A stretch of DNA of 64,000 nucleotides from Streptomyces platensis (GCF_008704855.1 NZ_CP023691.1:4216001-4280000), one strand, 5' to 3'; shown: positions 16,994-26,694, counted from the first letter of the stretch. Numbers and translations are program-made. Notes: generated from the sequence alone by a model not told the origin.

Positions 16994-17944
16994 TCAGCGG
17001 CGCCGGCGCAGCACCCGGCCGACGACCACCGCGGACGCCAGTACCACCGCGGCGGCGGGCGCCGCCCAGCGCAGGGTCAGCGAGGTGCCGTTCGACTCGG
17101 GCGCGGGCACCGGCGCGTACCGGCCGCGCGGCGGGGCGTGATCGACCTCTTCCGCGCTGCGGCCGATCATCGTGCGGCGGGCGTGCGCGGCCTCAGCGGG
17201 GGCGAGCCGGTCCGCCTCGTCCCCGTAGGCGTGCTCGGGGTGCGCCGCGGAGAACGCGTCCGCCGCCTCGCCCGCGTCGAGGTCCTCACCGGCCTCGTCC
17301 GCGGCCTCCAGATCCGCCGTCTCGCCGTCGCCCTCGTCGCTGCCCGGATCCAGGGAAGGCGGCGGCACCTCGGTGTCGAACACCCGGGATCCGGCCGCGT
17401 CCTGGGCGTCGTCGTCCGGTGCGGCGTCGTCGCCCGGTCCAGCGGCATCGGCCGCTCCGGCGTCATCGGTCACCGGCCGCCGCCGCAGGTCCGCCGCCAG
17501 GTTCTCCGCGAAACGGTCCAGCAGCCGGCGGCCCACGGAGGCGGCGGACCGGTCGGTGGCCTCGGCGAGCCGGCCGTCGCGGTGGACCGTGCCGGTGCAG
17601 CGCAACGTCGTACCGGGACCGGGCTCGGTGGCCGGGGAGAGGCGTACGCCCAGGGTCAGCGCGACCGCCCCGTCGCCCCGCGCCTCGGTGCCCTTCGCCT
17701 CGACGGTCACGGCGGCCGCACCGTCTTCACCGGCTCCGTCGTCGGCGGCGGCGCTGACCGTCAGCGTGCCGCGGTAGGTGATGGTGGAGCTTCCGATACG
17801 CAGTCGCAGCCGGCCCTCCGGACAGCCAGGGGCCGCATCGGCGTCGAGCTGGACTCCTGGGACACAGCGCGCCACCCGCTCCGGCTCGGTGAGCGCCTGC
17901 CGCACGGTCCCGACGGGAAACGGAACGTACACCTCATGCTCCAT
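16994..17944 (-). CDS. SRPBCC (CoxG-like) domain membrane-anchored protein
   Basis: 316 residues. Residues 1-150 resemble the START/SRPBCC fold of CoxG-type proteins (EHEVYVPFPVGTVRQALTEP, VARCVPGVQLD, RLRLRIGSSTITYRG). A long acidic Asp/Glu/Ala linker follows, then one C-terminal membrane helix and an RRRR tail. ATG 17944 starts MEHEV. It probably binds a hydrophobic ligand at the membrane. No CO-dehydrogenase genes are nearby, so no enzyme link can be made. Confidence 0.8.
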   Translation of the reverse strand: MEHEVYVPFPVGTVRQALTEPERVARCVPGVQLDADAAPGCPEGRLRLRIGSSTITYRGTLTVSAAADDGAGEDGAAAVTVEAKGTEARGDGAVALTLGVRLSPATEPGPGTTLRCTGTVHRDGRLAEATDRSAASVGRRLLDRFAENLAADLRRRPVTDDAGAADAAGPGDDAAPDDDAQDAAGSRVFDTEVPPPSLDPGSDEGDGETADLEAADEAGEDLDAGEAADAFSAAHPEHAYGDEADRLAPAEAAHARRTMIGRSAEEVDHAPPRGRYAPVPAPESNGTSLTLRWAAPAAAVVLASAVVVGRVLRRRR

Positions 17945-18090
17945 GACATGGGAGCCTACCCAGCGCCCGCGAACCCGTGCCCGCCCACGCGGAACTTTCT
18001 GCCACCGGGCCGGAACCCGCCCCGGCGCTGCCCGGCGCCCGCACCGCCCGCGGTCCGCAGCGGGCGCGCGCCGCCCCGCGTCGGACCCGC

Positions 18091-19812
18091 TCAGTCGAGA
18101 TACCGCGGATGCATCAGCGTCGACGCCGGCAGCCCGGCCCTCCGCTCGCGGCTCTCCGCCCGCCGCCCGGCCCGCAGTTCCTCGGCGCTGAGACCGGCCA
18201 GCGGCGGAGCGTCGGGGGCCAGCCCGAATGCCGGCCGGTGCCGTGCGGCCAGCACGAAGCCCCAGTACCGGGTCCCGGACGGCGCCGCGGCGGCCGGGGC
18301 CTCCGCGCCCTCGGGCGGGACGGCGCCCGCCGAGCGGTCCGGGCCGCCGGAGAAGGCCGCGGGCCGGCCGGACAGCCGGTACGGCACCGTCGCCAGGCCC
18401 ACCGACCGGACCGTCGACTCCACCGTCCAGTACAGCCGCGCGCGCTCGATCGGCGGCCCGGCGTGCACCACCAGCCGCCCGTCGCGGGCCAGCAGCTGCG
18501 CCGCCAGGCCGTAGAACTCCTGCGAGTAGAGCTTGGTGCACGCGGTGATCCCGGGGTCGGGAAGATCGGAGACGATGACGTCGTACGGCGCCGCCCGGCG
18601 GCCGGGGCCGCGGGCGCCCTGCTGCCGCAGCCAGTCGAAGGCGTCGGCGGTCGCCGTCCGCACCCGGGGATCGGCGAGCGAGTGCCGGTTGAGGCGGGTG
18701 AGGCCGGGGTCGGTGCGCGCCAACCGCAGCACGCCGGGGTCGAGTTCGACGACGGTCACCGAGCGGACCGCGCGGTAGCGGAGGATCTCGCGCACCGCGA
18801 GGCCGTCGCCGCCGCCGAGCACCAGCACCCGGCCGTGCGGGCCGCCCGCCATCGCCGGGTGCACCAGCCCCTCGTGGTAGCGGAACTCGTTCTCCGCACT
18901 GACGCGGAGCCGGCCGTCGAGATACAGCGCCAGCGGTCCGCCGGAACCTTTCCTCCCGTGCCCCGCACCGGCTCCGGCGCCCGTCCCGCCGGTCATCACC
19001 ACCTCCTGGACACCGGTCTGCACCGCGACCCGGGCCGACGAGCCGTACACCGCCAGCCGGGCGGCCCGTTCGAACGGCGTGGCCAGCACCACGCCCGCGG
19101 CGAGCAGCGCGAGGACCAGGGCATTGGCTCCGAAGAGCGCCCAGCGGGCACGGGCGCTGAGGTCCCGGCGGAACAGCCACAGCACCAGCACGGCGCCGGC
19201 CACCGCGTTGACGGCGCCGGTGAGCAGCGCACCGGTCAGCTGGCCGAAGCCCGGCAGCAGCAGAAACGGAAAGGCCAGCCCTCCGACGAGCGCTCCGACA
19301 TAGTCCGCGGCGAAGAGATCGGCGACCGCGCCGCCCGCGTCCTGCCGGCGCACCCGCTGGATCAGCGTCATCAGCAGCGGTACCTCGGCCCCGATCAGGA
19401 TGCCGATGGCCAGCGAGAAGCCGACGAGCGCGGAGCGGGACTGCCCGAACCAGGCGAAGCAGGCGTAGAGCGCCATCGCGGAGGTGCCGCCGACCAGCGC
19501 GAGACCGGCCTCCACCGCGCCGAAGCCGACCGCCGCCCGGCAGCGCAGCCGCTTGGCGAGCAGCGCGCCGACCCCCATCGCGAAGACCATGACGGACAGC
19601 ACGACCGACGCCTGGGTGACGGAGTCGCCCACCAAGTACGTGGCCAGGGCGACCAGTTCGAGTTCGTAGACCAGACCGCAGGCGGCGCAGACGAAGACGA
19701 CGGCGAGGACGAGCAGCCGGCCGAGCCCGGCCGGCACGGGCAGTCGCGCCGGTGTCAGGTCGTCCGGCGGGCCGGGAGCGCCGGCGCGGGCGGTCTCTGG
19801 CGGGTCGATCAT
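18091..19812 (-). CDS. Membrane-bound spermidine synthase-like protein
   Basis: 573 residues. About seven N-terminal membrane helices (VYELELVALATYLVG, MVFAMGVGALLAKR) are fused to a spermidine-synthase methyltransferase-like fold: RYHEGLVHPAM, VLVLGGGDGLAVREIL (SAM-binding loop), VVELDPGVL, and DVIVSDLPDPG. This is the membrane variant common in actinobacteria. Aminopropyl transfer is assumed from the family. It sits next to the DUF2617 gene as in other Streptomyces. Confidence 0.88.
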   Translation of the reverse strand: MIDPPETARAGAPGPPDDLTPARLPVPAGLGRLLVLAVVFVCAACGLVYELELVALATYLVGDSVTQASVVLSVMVFAMGVGALLAKRLRCRAAVGFGAVEAGLALVGGTSAMALYACFAWFGQSRSALVGFSLAIGILIGAEVPLLMTLIQRVRRQDAGGAVADLFAADYVGALVGGLAFPFLLLPGFGQLTGALLTGAVNAVAGAVLVLWLFRRDLSARARWALFGANALVLALLAAGVVLATPFERAARLAVYGSSARVAVQTGVQEVVMTGGTGAGAGAGHGRKGSGGPLALYLDGRLRVSAENEFRYHEGLVHPAMAGGPHGRVLVLGGGDGLAVREILRYRAVRSVTVVELDPGVLRLARTDPGLTRLNRHSLADPRVRTATADAFDWLRQQGARGPGRRAAPYDVIVSDLPDPGITACTKLYSQEFYGLAAQLLARDGRLVVHAGPPIERARLYWTVESTVRSVGLATVPYRLSGRPAAFSGGPDRSAGAVPPEGAEAPAAAAPSGTRYWGFVLAARHRPAFGLAPDAPPLAGLSAEELRAGRRAESRERRAGLPASTLMHPRYLD

Positions 19813-20066
19813 AAATTGAACGCTACGTGACGATTCTGTGGCGCTCCGTCACCCACACGAGTAGACCTCGCAGGCCACACCCCTCGGTCGGGGCGTTGAC
19901 GAAGCGTGGGGTGCGAGGGCACATCGCATCGCCCAGGCCGCGCACACCGCACCGTCCGCGCCCTCACGAACCTCCACGCCCCCGGCGCCCAGGCCCCGCG
20001 CCCCTCGCACCCCGCACTTCCCCACGCCCTCCGGCCGACCGGACCGGTCACCGGCGACCGGCCCCG

Positions 20067-20588
20067 CTAGACCGCCGCGACCCTCGCCCGTACGCCCACG
20101 CGGGTACGGGTGGCCACCAGGCGACCCTCCTGCGGATACGCGTGCCAGGTCCGCCAGCGCACCTGCCCCTGCTGACGCTGCGCCAGCATCGCGGTGAAGG
20201 CGTGCGGCGAGCCGGGGAACGTACCGGCGAGACCGTGCGGATGCTCGGCCACCAGCGCGAGCAGCTCCTGCGCCCGCCCGGCGAACGAGCCGCGCGAGAG
20301 GGTCTCCACATGGGCGGCGAATTCGTACTCCCAGTCCCCCAGCCGCTTCGCCACCCCGAGCGGCAGCGGTGTACTGCTGCCCGGCATACAGGCGACCGTT
20401 TCGGAACAGGTGCCGTGCTCCTCCTCGAGAAGCACCTGGTGAGAGGCGCCGAGCAGCCTCAACTGCACCTGGGCGTCCTGGAGTTGGAGATCGAGTACGG
20501 CAAGGGCCGGCAGGGGTTCCCTGCCCAGCGCCCAGGCCAGGTCGGAGGCACGGGTATCGGTGTACGCCGTCGTCAAAGAGGTGAGCAT
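20067..20588 (-). CDS. DUF2617 family protein
   Basis: 173 residues from ATG 20588. A conserved actinobacterial protein of unknown function, with LGASHQVLLEEEHGTCSETVAC and WEYEFAAHVETLSRG. No signal peptide or membrane helix is seen. It is upstream of the spermidine-synthase-like gene on the same strand, 254 bases apart, so a functional link is possible but unproven. Confidence 0.85.
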   Translation of the reverse strand: MLTSLTTAYTDTRASDLAWALGREPLPALAVLDLQLQDAQVQLRLLGASHQVLLEEEHGTCSETVACMPGSSTPLPLGVAKRLGDWEYEFAAHVETLSRGSFAGRAQELLALVAEHPHGLAGTFPGSPHAFTAMLAQRQQGQVRWRTWHAYPQEGRLVATRTRVGVRARVAAV

Positions 20589-20812
20589 GGGTCGGCTCCG
20601 CAAGCACGCAGTGGAATGGTGGGCCGGCCCGCCCGAAAAGGATCAGGGATATACGACTGCCTGCCGGCTCGTGCCCACGTGGGGTCGGAGAACGTGGGGG
20701 ATTCTCTGGGGAGAGGGAATCATGAAAGGCCCGTCGCCCACAGCGCTTTTACCCATCCTCTCCGGGTTTCCATCCGCTCGGGGGCCTTGCAGTTCAGTTG
20801 TTCAACGACCAA
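20589..20812. other. Intergenic region upstream of DUF2617
   Basis: No gene is supported between the DUF2617 start and the hairpin at 20813. It probably holds the promoter of the DUF2617 gene. Confidence 0.4.
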
Positions 20813-20856
20813 GCGCCCAGCGGGTGTTGGCCCTTCGACCAGCACCCGCTGGGCGC
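20813..20856. terminator. Terminator of the Gly-rich membrane protein gene
   Basis: A 14-bp stem (GCGCCCAGCGGGTG and complement), continued by a TGG/CCA pair, lies 58 bases after the minus-strand stop at 20915. Confidence 0.75.
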
Positions 20857-20914
20857 ATATGCGACAAGCAACTAGCCATCCGCACATATGGAGTTGGCGC
20901 GGCGCGCCCTCGGC

Positions 20915-21187
20915 TCAGGAGCCGCCGCCACCGCCACCACCGCAGCCGCCACCACCACCGCCGCCACCGCAGGAGGACCCGCCACAGGAGGATCCGCCGC
21001 CGCATCCGCCGTGGTGCCCACCACCGTGGTGGTGGCCGCCCGAACCCCCGTCACCGCCGGCCCACCAGCTGCCGCCGCCCGCGCCGCCGGAGCCCCGTCC
21101 GCCCCTGCCACCCGAACCGCCCCGCGAGGCCAGGGCCACCAGGCCGATTACCCCCGCGCAGATCACCAGGAAAACCACAATCCCCAT
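20915..21187 (-). CDS. Small Gly/His/Cys-rich membrane protein
   Basis: 90 residues. One N-terminal membrane helix (MGIVVFLVICAGVIGLVALA) is followed by a tail made almost only of Gly, Ser, His and Cys, including an HHHGGGHHGG cluster and four Cys in GGGS(S)CGG-type units. ATG 21187 has GGAG ten bases upstream. Its own terminator supports a real gene. The His/Cys tail could bind metal, which is inference. It is divergent from the aminotransferase. Confidence 0.65.
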   Translation of the reverse strand: MGIVVFLVICAGVIGLVALASRGGSGGRGGRGSGGAGGGSWWAGGDGGSGGHHHGGGHHGGCGGGSSCGGSSCGGGGGGGGCGGGGGGGS

Positions 21188-21420
21188 ATGCCTCACACTC
21201 CTTTTCATCCCCCGAAGCGTGGGGGCACCTCCCACGCCCTTCAGGCAGTGGGGGCGCATCCGCTCCGTCCGGCGCCCGGTGCGCCGCTCCGGCGCCGTCC
21301 GGCACCGTGGGCCGTCTTCGTCGACGACCGTCTCATTCCTTCGTGCGGGGCTGATGCCCCGGCCCCGGCGTCTCAAAGCACAGTTGAGGAAGTCCAGAGG
21401 TTCGTCGGAGGATGGCGTCC

Positions 21421-22599
21421 ATGGACCGACCGCTGCTCAACCGCCGCCTCGCCGAATTCGGCACGACGATCTTCGCCGAGATGTCGGCGCTCGCCGTACG
21501 GACCGGCTCCATCAACCTCGGCCAGGGCTTCCCCGACGCCGACGGTCCCGAAGAGGTCAGGGAGGCGGCGGTGCGCGCGCTGCGCGACGGCCGCGGCAAC
21601 CAGTACCCGCCCGGCCCCGGCATCCCCGAACTGCGCACCGCCGTCGCCGCCCATCAACAGCGCTTCTACGGCCGGCTCGGCCTCTCCTACGACCCCGACA
21701 CCGAGGTCCTGATCACGGCGGGCGCCACCGAGGCCCTCGCGGCCTCCCTGCTGGCGCTGCTGGAGCCCGGCGACGAGGTCATCGCGCTGGAGCCGTACTA
21801 CGACTCGTACGCCGCCGGTATCGCGCTGGCGGGCGGCCGCCGCGTCCCGGTGACCCTGCGCGCGGACCCGGAATCCGGCAGCTACCGCCTCGACCTGGAC
21901 GAACTGCGCGACGCCATCACCGACAAGACCCGCCTGATCCTCCTCAACACCCCGCACAACCCCACCGGCACCGTCCTGTCCCGCGACGAGCTCGCGGAGA
22001 TCGCCCGCCTCGCCTGCGAGCGCGATCTCCTCGTCCTCACCGACGAGGTCTACGAGCACCTCGTGTTCGAGGGCGAGCACCTCCCCCTCGCGTCGTTCCC
22101 CGGAATGCGCGAACGCACCGTCACCATCGGCTCGGCCGGCAAGACCTTCTCCTTCACCGGCTGGAAGGTCGGCTGGGTCACCGCAACGGCGGAACTGGTG
22201 AGCGCAGTCCGCTCCGCCAAGCAGTTCCTCACCTACGTCTCCGCCGGCCCCTTCCAGTACGCCGTCGCCGAGGCCCTCGCCCTCCCCGACAGCTACTTCA
22301 CGGAACTCCGCGACGACCTGCGCACCAAGCGCGACATCCTCGCCACCGGCCTCACCGACGCCGGCTTCCAGGTCTTCCGCCCCTCGGGCACCTACTTCAT
22401 CACCACCGACATCCGCCCCCTCGGCCACGACGACGGCTTCGCCTTCTGCCGCACCCTCCCCGAACGCGCCGGCGTCGTCGCCATCCCCAACGCCGTCTTC
22501 TACGACCACAAGGACCAGGGCGCCCCCTACGTCCGCTTCGCCTTCTGCAAGCGCACCGACGTCCTCCAGGAGGCAGCGGACCGCTTGAAGCGGCTGTGA
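21421..22599 (+). CDS. Class I/II PLP aminotransferase
   Basis: 392 residues. Fold-type I transaminase with LGQGFPDADGPE, YPPGPGIPELR, TAGATEAL, NTPHNPTG, LTDEVYEHL and the PLP lysine in SAGKTFSFTGWKVGW. The family includes kynurenine, methionine and succinyl-diaminopimelate aminotransferases; it is closest in pattern to the YbdL/kynurenine group, so the substrate is open. A second ATG at 21421 is preferred to 21412 because GGAGG at 21407-21411 is nine bases from it and none from the first. Confidence 0.92.
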   Translation: MDRPLLNRRLAEFGTTIFAEMSALAVRTGSINLGQGFPDADGPEEVREAAVRALRDGRGNQYPPGPGIPELRTAVAAHQQRFYGRLGLSYDPDTEVLITAGATEALAASLLALLEPGDEVIALEPYYDSYAAGIALAGGRRVPVTLRADPESGSYRLDLDELRDAITDKTRLILLNTPHNPTGTVLSRDELAEIARLACERDLLVLTDEVYEHLVFEGEHLPLASFPGMRERTVTIGSAGKTFSFTGWKVGWVTATAELVSAVRSAKQFLTYVSAGPFQYAVAEALALPDSYFTELRDDLRTKRDILATGLTDAGFQVFRPSGTYFITTDIRPLGHDDGFAFCRTLPERAGVVAIPNAVFYDHKDQGAPYVRFAFCKRTDVLQEAADRLKRL

Positions 22600-22615
22600 C
22601 GCCGTCGGACCGCCG

Positions 22616-22966
22616 CTACCTCCAGTACTTCTCCGGCGGCGGTGCCTCCGCGTCCGGGGCCACCGGCGGCTCCTCACGGTCGCCGTAGAAGTAGTCGTAG
22701 AGGTCCTTCAGATAGGAGTACAGCCGGTCGTCCTCCCAGAACGACACTCCCGTCATCAGCGCCCAGTCCGTCGAGCCGGCCGGCCGCTCGCTCAGCAGGT
22801 GTTCCAGCGCTTCCTTGAGGTGCCGGGCGTACGGAGTCTTCCCGACCGCCCCCGGTTTCATCGTGTGGATGTCGTCGATGAATTCGACGTTCAGCGCCCC
22901 ACTGAAGAAACCGGCCACCCGCCGGTCCGAGGCGTAATGAGGGATAACGGTCTCCGGGAAGCTCAC
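22616..22966 (-). CDS. Conserved hypothetical protein
   Basis: 116 residues from a GTG at 22966 (VSFPETVIPHYASDRR). It has a folded middle (GFFSGALNVEFIDDIHTM, LKEALEHLL) and an aromatic C-terminus (FWEDDRLYSYLKDLYDYFYG) ending in a Pro/Glu tail. I do not recognise the family. It faces the aminotransferase tail-to-tail, with 16 bases between the stops and no hairpin seen. Confidence 0.65.
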   Translation of the reverse strand: MSFPETVIPHYASDRRVAGFFSGALNVEFIDDIHTMKPGAVGKTPYARHLKEALEHLLSERPAGSTDWALMTGVSFWEDDRLYSYLKDLYDYFYGDREEPPVAPDAEAPPPEKYWR

Positions 22967-23000
22967 GTATTCCGCTCTTTCCGGGGCTTTCGGACAGACG

Positions 23001-23032
23001 CGGGCCCCGGAGCCATCAAGCTCCGGGGCCCG
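23001..23032. terminator. Terminator of the YbjN gene
   Basis: A 13-bp stem (CGGGCCCCGGAGC and complement) with loop CATCAA lies 32 bases after the minus-strand stop at 23064. Confidence 0.85.
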
Positions 23033-23063
23033 CGCAGCAGGGTGGGTGTGGGACGGACGGGGC

Positions 23064-23600
23064 TCAGGCCTCGTCGTCACCCGGCTTCTCGTCGGAGTCG
23101 CCTTCGATCTCGGCTTCCAGGCCGAGCTGCTCGACGATCCACTTGTCGAATTCGATGGAGGCGCGGACCCAGCTGACCGTGCTCGACACAAAGTGTTCGA
23201 GCGAGACGCCGGTGCCGATCAGCATCGATGCCTCACCGATCAGACGGACCGTGCCGTCGTCGTGGGTGTGGGTGTAGGCCTTGGGCCACAGCGTCCGGCG
23301 GTTCCAGTCGTCGATCGCCTCCAGCAGCTTCGACTTCTCGTCGATGCCGTGGGCGCGGTCATAGAACGTACGGACGGAGAAGATCTGCTGCTCCTCCTCG
23401 CCCCGGAACATGAAGTACGTGCGGAACTGCTCCCACGGGGCGGCGAGGTCACCCTCCTCGTCGACTACGTACTTCAGCTCCATCTGGTCGAGGAGCTGCT
23501 TGACCAGGTCCTGGTCTGGCACGACGGGACCATCAGGCCCCGACGGCTCGGGTTCGGGCTGGCCCCCGAAATTCGGAATCGAGGACGGGTCGATGCTCAC
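23064..23600 (-). CDS. YbjN domain-containing protein
   Basis: 178 residues, GTG at 23600 with GAAGGGA upstream. The YbjN/secretion-chaperone-like alpha-beta fold is seen in LKYVVDEEGDLAAPWEQFRT, AIDDWNRRTLWPKAYTHTHDDGTVRLIGE and the late helix VSWVRASIEFDKWI. An acidic tail ends the protein. Members are thought to act as small chaperone or adaptor proteins. It lies downstream of clpB with 227 bases between. Confidence 0.8.
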   Translation of the reverse strand: MSIDPSSIPNFGGQPEPEPSGPDGPVVPDQDLVKQLLDQMELKYVVDEEGDLAAPWEQFRTYFMFRGEEEQQIFSVRTFYDRAHGIDEKSKLLEAIDDWNRRTLWPKAYTHTHDDGTVRLIGEASMLIGTGVSLEHFVSSTVSWVRASIEFDKWIVEQLGLEAEIEGDSDEKPGDDEA

Positions 23601-23746
23601 CGTGGAATTCCCTTCGTATGGTCCCTGCCATCCTCCCCCACATCCGCCCCGTCGTGGCAACCCGGACGGGGAGGATGCGGGCAAGGTGTCGCCCGGGGCA
23701 ACGATCGACCGGGCGGGCCGGCTCCGGGCCACGGCCGCGGTCAGCT

Positions 23747-23824
23747 CGTGGGCCGGGCAGGCCGCACCCGGCCACGGCGGTCGGTAAGCCCGTGGGCCGG
23801 GCAGGCCGCACCCGGCCACGGCGG
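23747..23824. repeat. 34-bp direct repeat, 44-bp period, between YbjN and clpB
   Basis: The same 34 bases (beginning CGTGGGCCGGGCAGGCCG) occur at 23747-23780 and 23791-23824, just after the clpB stop. A weaker third unit lies to the left near 23,710-23,745. No coding role is seen. Confidence 0.7.
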
Positions 23825-23827
23825 CGG

Positions 23828-26458
23828 TCAGCCCGCGGGCCTCCCGGCCGCCTCCACCGACAGCTGGTCGCCGTCCACGTCCACCCGCACGGTGTCCCCC
23901 TCCAGCACCTCGCCGGCCAGGATGGCGCGGGCGAGCTGGTCGCCGATGGCCGTCTGGATCAGGCGGCGCAGCGGCCGGGCGCCGTAGGACAGGTCCGGGG
24001 CGGGGGCGTCGGCGAGCGGTTCCTGGCCGAGCCAGGCGAGCCAGGTCAGGGCGCGGTCGGTGACGTCCAGCGTCAGCCGGCGGTCGCCGAGGCGGCGCTG
24101 GAGATGGCCGAGCTGGATACGGGCGATCCGCTGGAGCTGGTCCGTGCCGAGCGGGTGGAAGACCACCACGTCGTCGAGCCGGTTGAGGAATTCGGGCCGG
24201 AAGGCGGTCCGGACGGTCTCCAGCACCTTCTCCTTCTTCTGCTCCTCCTTCAGCAGCGGGTCCATCAGGAAGTTGGAGCCGAGGTTGGAGGTCAGGATGA
24301 GGATGGTGTTGCGGAAGTCGACGGTGCGGCCCTGGCCGTCCGTGAGCCGGCCGTCGTCGAGGACCTGGAGCAGGATGTCGAAGACCTCGTGGTGGGCCTT
24401 CTCCACCTCGTCCAGCAGGATGACGGAGTAGGGGCGGCGGCGGACCGCCTCCGTCAGCTGGCCGCCCTCCTCGTAGCCGACATAGCCGGGCGGCGCACCG
24501 ACCAGCCGCGCGACGCTGTGCTTCTCGCTGTACTCCGACATGTCGATACGGACCATCGCCCGCTCGTCGTCGAAGAGGAAGTCCGCGAGCGCCTTGGCCA
24601 GCTCCGTCTTCCCGACGCCGGTCGGGCCGAGGAAGAGGAACGAGCCGGTGGGGCGGTCCGGGTCGGCGATTCCGGCGCGGGTGCGGCGTACGGCGTCGGA
24701 GACGGAGCGGACGGCCTCGGTCTGGCCGATCAGCCGCTTGCCGAGCTCCTCCTCCATACGCAGCAGCTTCTGGGTCTCGCCCTCCAGGAGGCGGCCGGCC
24801 GGGATACCGGTCCAGGCGCCGACCACATCCGCGATGTCGTCGGGGCCGACCTCCTCCTTGACCATGGACTCCTTGGACGCCTCCTGCTCGGCCTCGGCGG
24901 CAGCCGCCTCCTCCAGCTCGTGCTCCACGCCCGGGATCTCGCCGTAGAGCAGCTTGGAGGCGGTGTCGAAGTCGCCGTCGCGCTGGGCGCGCTCGGCCTG
25001 TCCGCGCAGCTCGTCGAGCTTCTCCTTGAGGGCGCCGACGCGGTTGAGGCTCTGCTTCTCCTTCTCCCAGCGGGCGGTCAGACCGCGCAGCTCCTCCTCC
25101 TTGTCGGCGAGGTCCTTGCGCAGCTTCTCCAGGCGCTGGACGGAGCCGGCGTCGGTCTCGTTCCGCAGCGCCAGCTCCTCCATCTTGAGCCGGTCGACGG
25201 CACGCTGGAGCTCGTCGATCTCGACGGGCGAGGAGTCGATCTCCATACGGAGGCGGGAGGCGGCCTCGTCGACCAGGTCGATGGCCTTGTCGGGCAGGAA
25301 GCGGGAGGTGATGTAGCGGTCGGAGAGCGAGGCCGCGGCGACCAGCGCGGAGTCCGCGATCTGCACCTTGTGGTGAGCCTCGTAGCGGCCCTTGAGCCCG
25401 CGCAGGATGGCCACCGTGTCCTCGACGGTCGGCTCGGCGACCAGCACCTGCTGGAAGCGCCGCTCCAGCGCCGGGTCCTTCTCGATCCGCTCGCGGTACT
25501 CGTCGAGGGTGGTGGCGCCGACCATCCGCAGCTCACCGCGGGCCAGCATCGGCTTGAGCATGTTGCCCGCGTCCATGGACGAGTCGCCGCCGGCGCCCGC
25601 GCCGACGACGGTGTGCAGCTCGTCGATGAAGGTGATGATCTGGCCCTCGCTGGACTTGATCTCCGCCAGGACGGTCTTCAGCCGCTCCTCGAACTCACCG
25701 CGGTACTTGGCACCCGCGACCATCGCCCCGAGGTCCAGCGCGACCAGCCGCTTGTTGCGCAGCGACTCGGGCACGTCACCCTTGACGATCCGCTGCGCCA
25801 GCCCTTCGACGACGGCGGTCTTGCCGACGCCCGGCTCACCGATCAGCACCGGGTTGTTCTTCGTACGGCGGGAGAGCACCTGCACCACACGGCGGATCTC
25901 GTGGTCCCGGCCGATGACCGGGTCGAGCTTGCCCTCGCGGGCGGCCGCGGTGAAGTCCGTGCCGAACTTCTCCAGCGCCTTGTAGGTGCCCTCCGGGTCC
26001 GCGTTGGTCACCCGCTGCCCGCCGCGGTTCGCCTCGAAGGCGGCCAGCAGCTTCTTGGCGGAGGCGCCCTGCTGCTCCAGCAGCTCGCCGGTGCGCCCGC
26101 CCTTGGCGGCGATGCCGATGAGGAGGTGCTCGGTGGAGACATACGCGTCACCGAGCTCCTTGGCGCGCTGGGTGGCGTCGGCGATGGCGGAGAGCAGATC
26201 GCGGTCCGGCTGCGGCGGTGCGACCGTCGAGCCCTGCACGCTGGGCAGCGCGGCCAGCTGACGCTCGGCGCCGTTGCGCAGCGCGGCGGCGTCCGCCTCG
26301 ACGTCGGCCAGCAGGTCCATGATGTTCTCGTTGTCCTGCCCGGCCAGCAGCGCGAGCAGGAGATGCGCGGACGTCATGTCCGCGTGCCCGGAGGTGACCG
26401 CCCGATCATTGGCGGCGCTCAGTGCCTCCCGGCTCTTGTTGGTCAGCTCGGCGTCCAC
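23828..26458 (-). CDS. clpB: ClpB disaggregase
   Basis: 876 residues. A Hsp100 AAA+ machine that rescues aggregated proteins with DnaK. The N-domain comes first, then AAA1 with Walker A GEPGVGKTAVVEG, the long coiled-coil middle domain (about residues 400-520), and AAA2 with GPTGVGKTELAKAL and DEVEKAHHEVFD. The start is the GTG at 26458 (VDAELTNKSREALS) with GAGGAGG upstream. A HAIR operator at 26552-26572 puts it under HspR, as known in Streptomyces. Confidence 0.97.
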   Translation of the reverse strand: MDAELTNKSREALSAANDRAVTSGHADMTSAHLLLALLAGQDNENIMDLLADVEADAAALRNGAERQLAALPSVQGSTVAPPQPDRDLLSAIADATQRAKELGDAYVSTEHLLIGIAAKGGRTGELLEQQGASAKKLLAAFEANRGGQRVTNADPEGTYKALEKFGTDFTAAAREGKLDPVIGRDHEIRRVVQVLSRRTKNNPVLIGEPGVGKTAVVEGLAQRIVKGDVPESLRNKRLVALDLGAMVAGAKYRGEFEERLKTVLAEIKSSEGQIITFIDELHTVVGAGAGGDSSMDAGNMLKPMLARGELRMVGATTLDEYRERIEKDPALERRFQQVLVAEPTVEDTVAILRGLKGRYEAHHKVQIADSALVAAASLSDRYITSRFLPDKAIDLVDEAASRLRMEIDSSPVEIDELQRAVDRLKMEELALRNETDAGSVQRLEKLRKDLADKEEELRGLTARWEKEKQSLNRVGALKEKLDELRGQAERAQRDGDFDTASKLLYGEIPGVEHELEEAAAAEAEQEASKESMVKEEVGPDDIADVVGAWTGIPAGRLLEGETQKLLRMEEELGKRLIGQTEAVRSVSDAVRRTRAGIADPDRPTGSFLFLGPTGVGKTELAKALADFLFDDERAMVRIDMSEYSEKHSVARLVGAPPGYVGYEEGGQLTEAVRRRPYSVILLDEVEKAHHEVFDILLQVLDDGRLTDGQGRTVDFRNTILILTSNLGSNFLMDPLLKEEQKKEKVLETVRTAFRPEFLNRLDDVVVFHPLGTDQLQRIARIQLGHLQRRLGDRRLTLDVTDRALTWLAWLGQEPLADAPAPDLSYGARPLRRLIQTAIGDQLARAILAGEVLEGDTVRVDVDGDQLSVEAAGRPAG

Positions 26459-26551
26459 GTTGCTCGTGATCCTCCTCGACTCGTCCTGCCCGGCCTCAGT
26501 GCCCCGTCTGGCCCCACTCCGGCACATCCTGCACATACCAACGTGCGATAA

Positions 26552-26572
26552 GTTGAGTCTATTCCACTCAAG
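26552..26572. promoter_or_regulatory. HAIR element (HspR operator) of clpB
   Basis: GTTGAGT-N7-ACTCAAG differs at one base from the HspR-associated inverted repeat CTTGAGT-N7-ACTCAAG. It lies 94 bases upstream of the clpB start. Confidence 0.9.
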
Positions 26573-26694
26573 ACTGCGGAAGCGAGCCCCCTCGCCCGTT
26601 CCTCGCTCACTCGTGCGAGGGAATCGGGGCTGATCGCCCCGCCACCGCCCGCGCCACCCGCCGACACTGGCCTTCGACCACAAGGAGGTGCAGC

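Noticed and set aside
23618..26551. 977-codon plus-strand frame opposite clpB
   Set aside because: Shadow of clpB, low-complexity Val/Leu/Asp/Gly composition and no domain.
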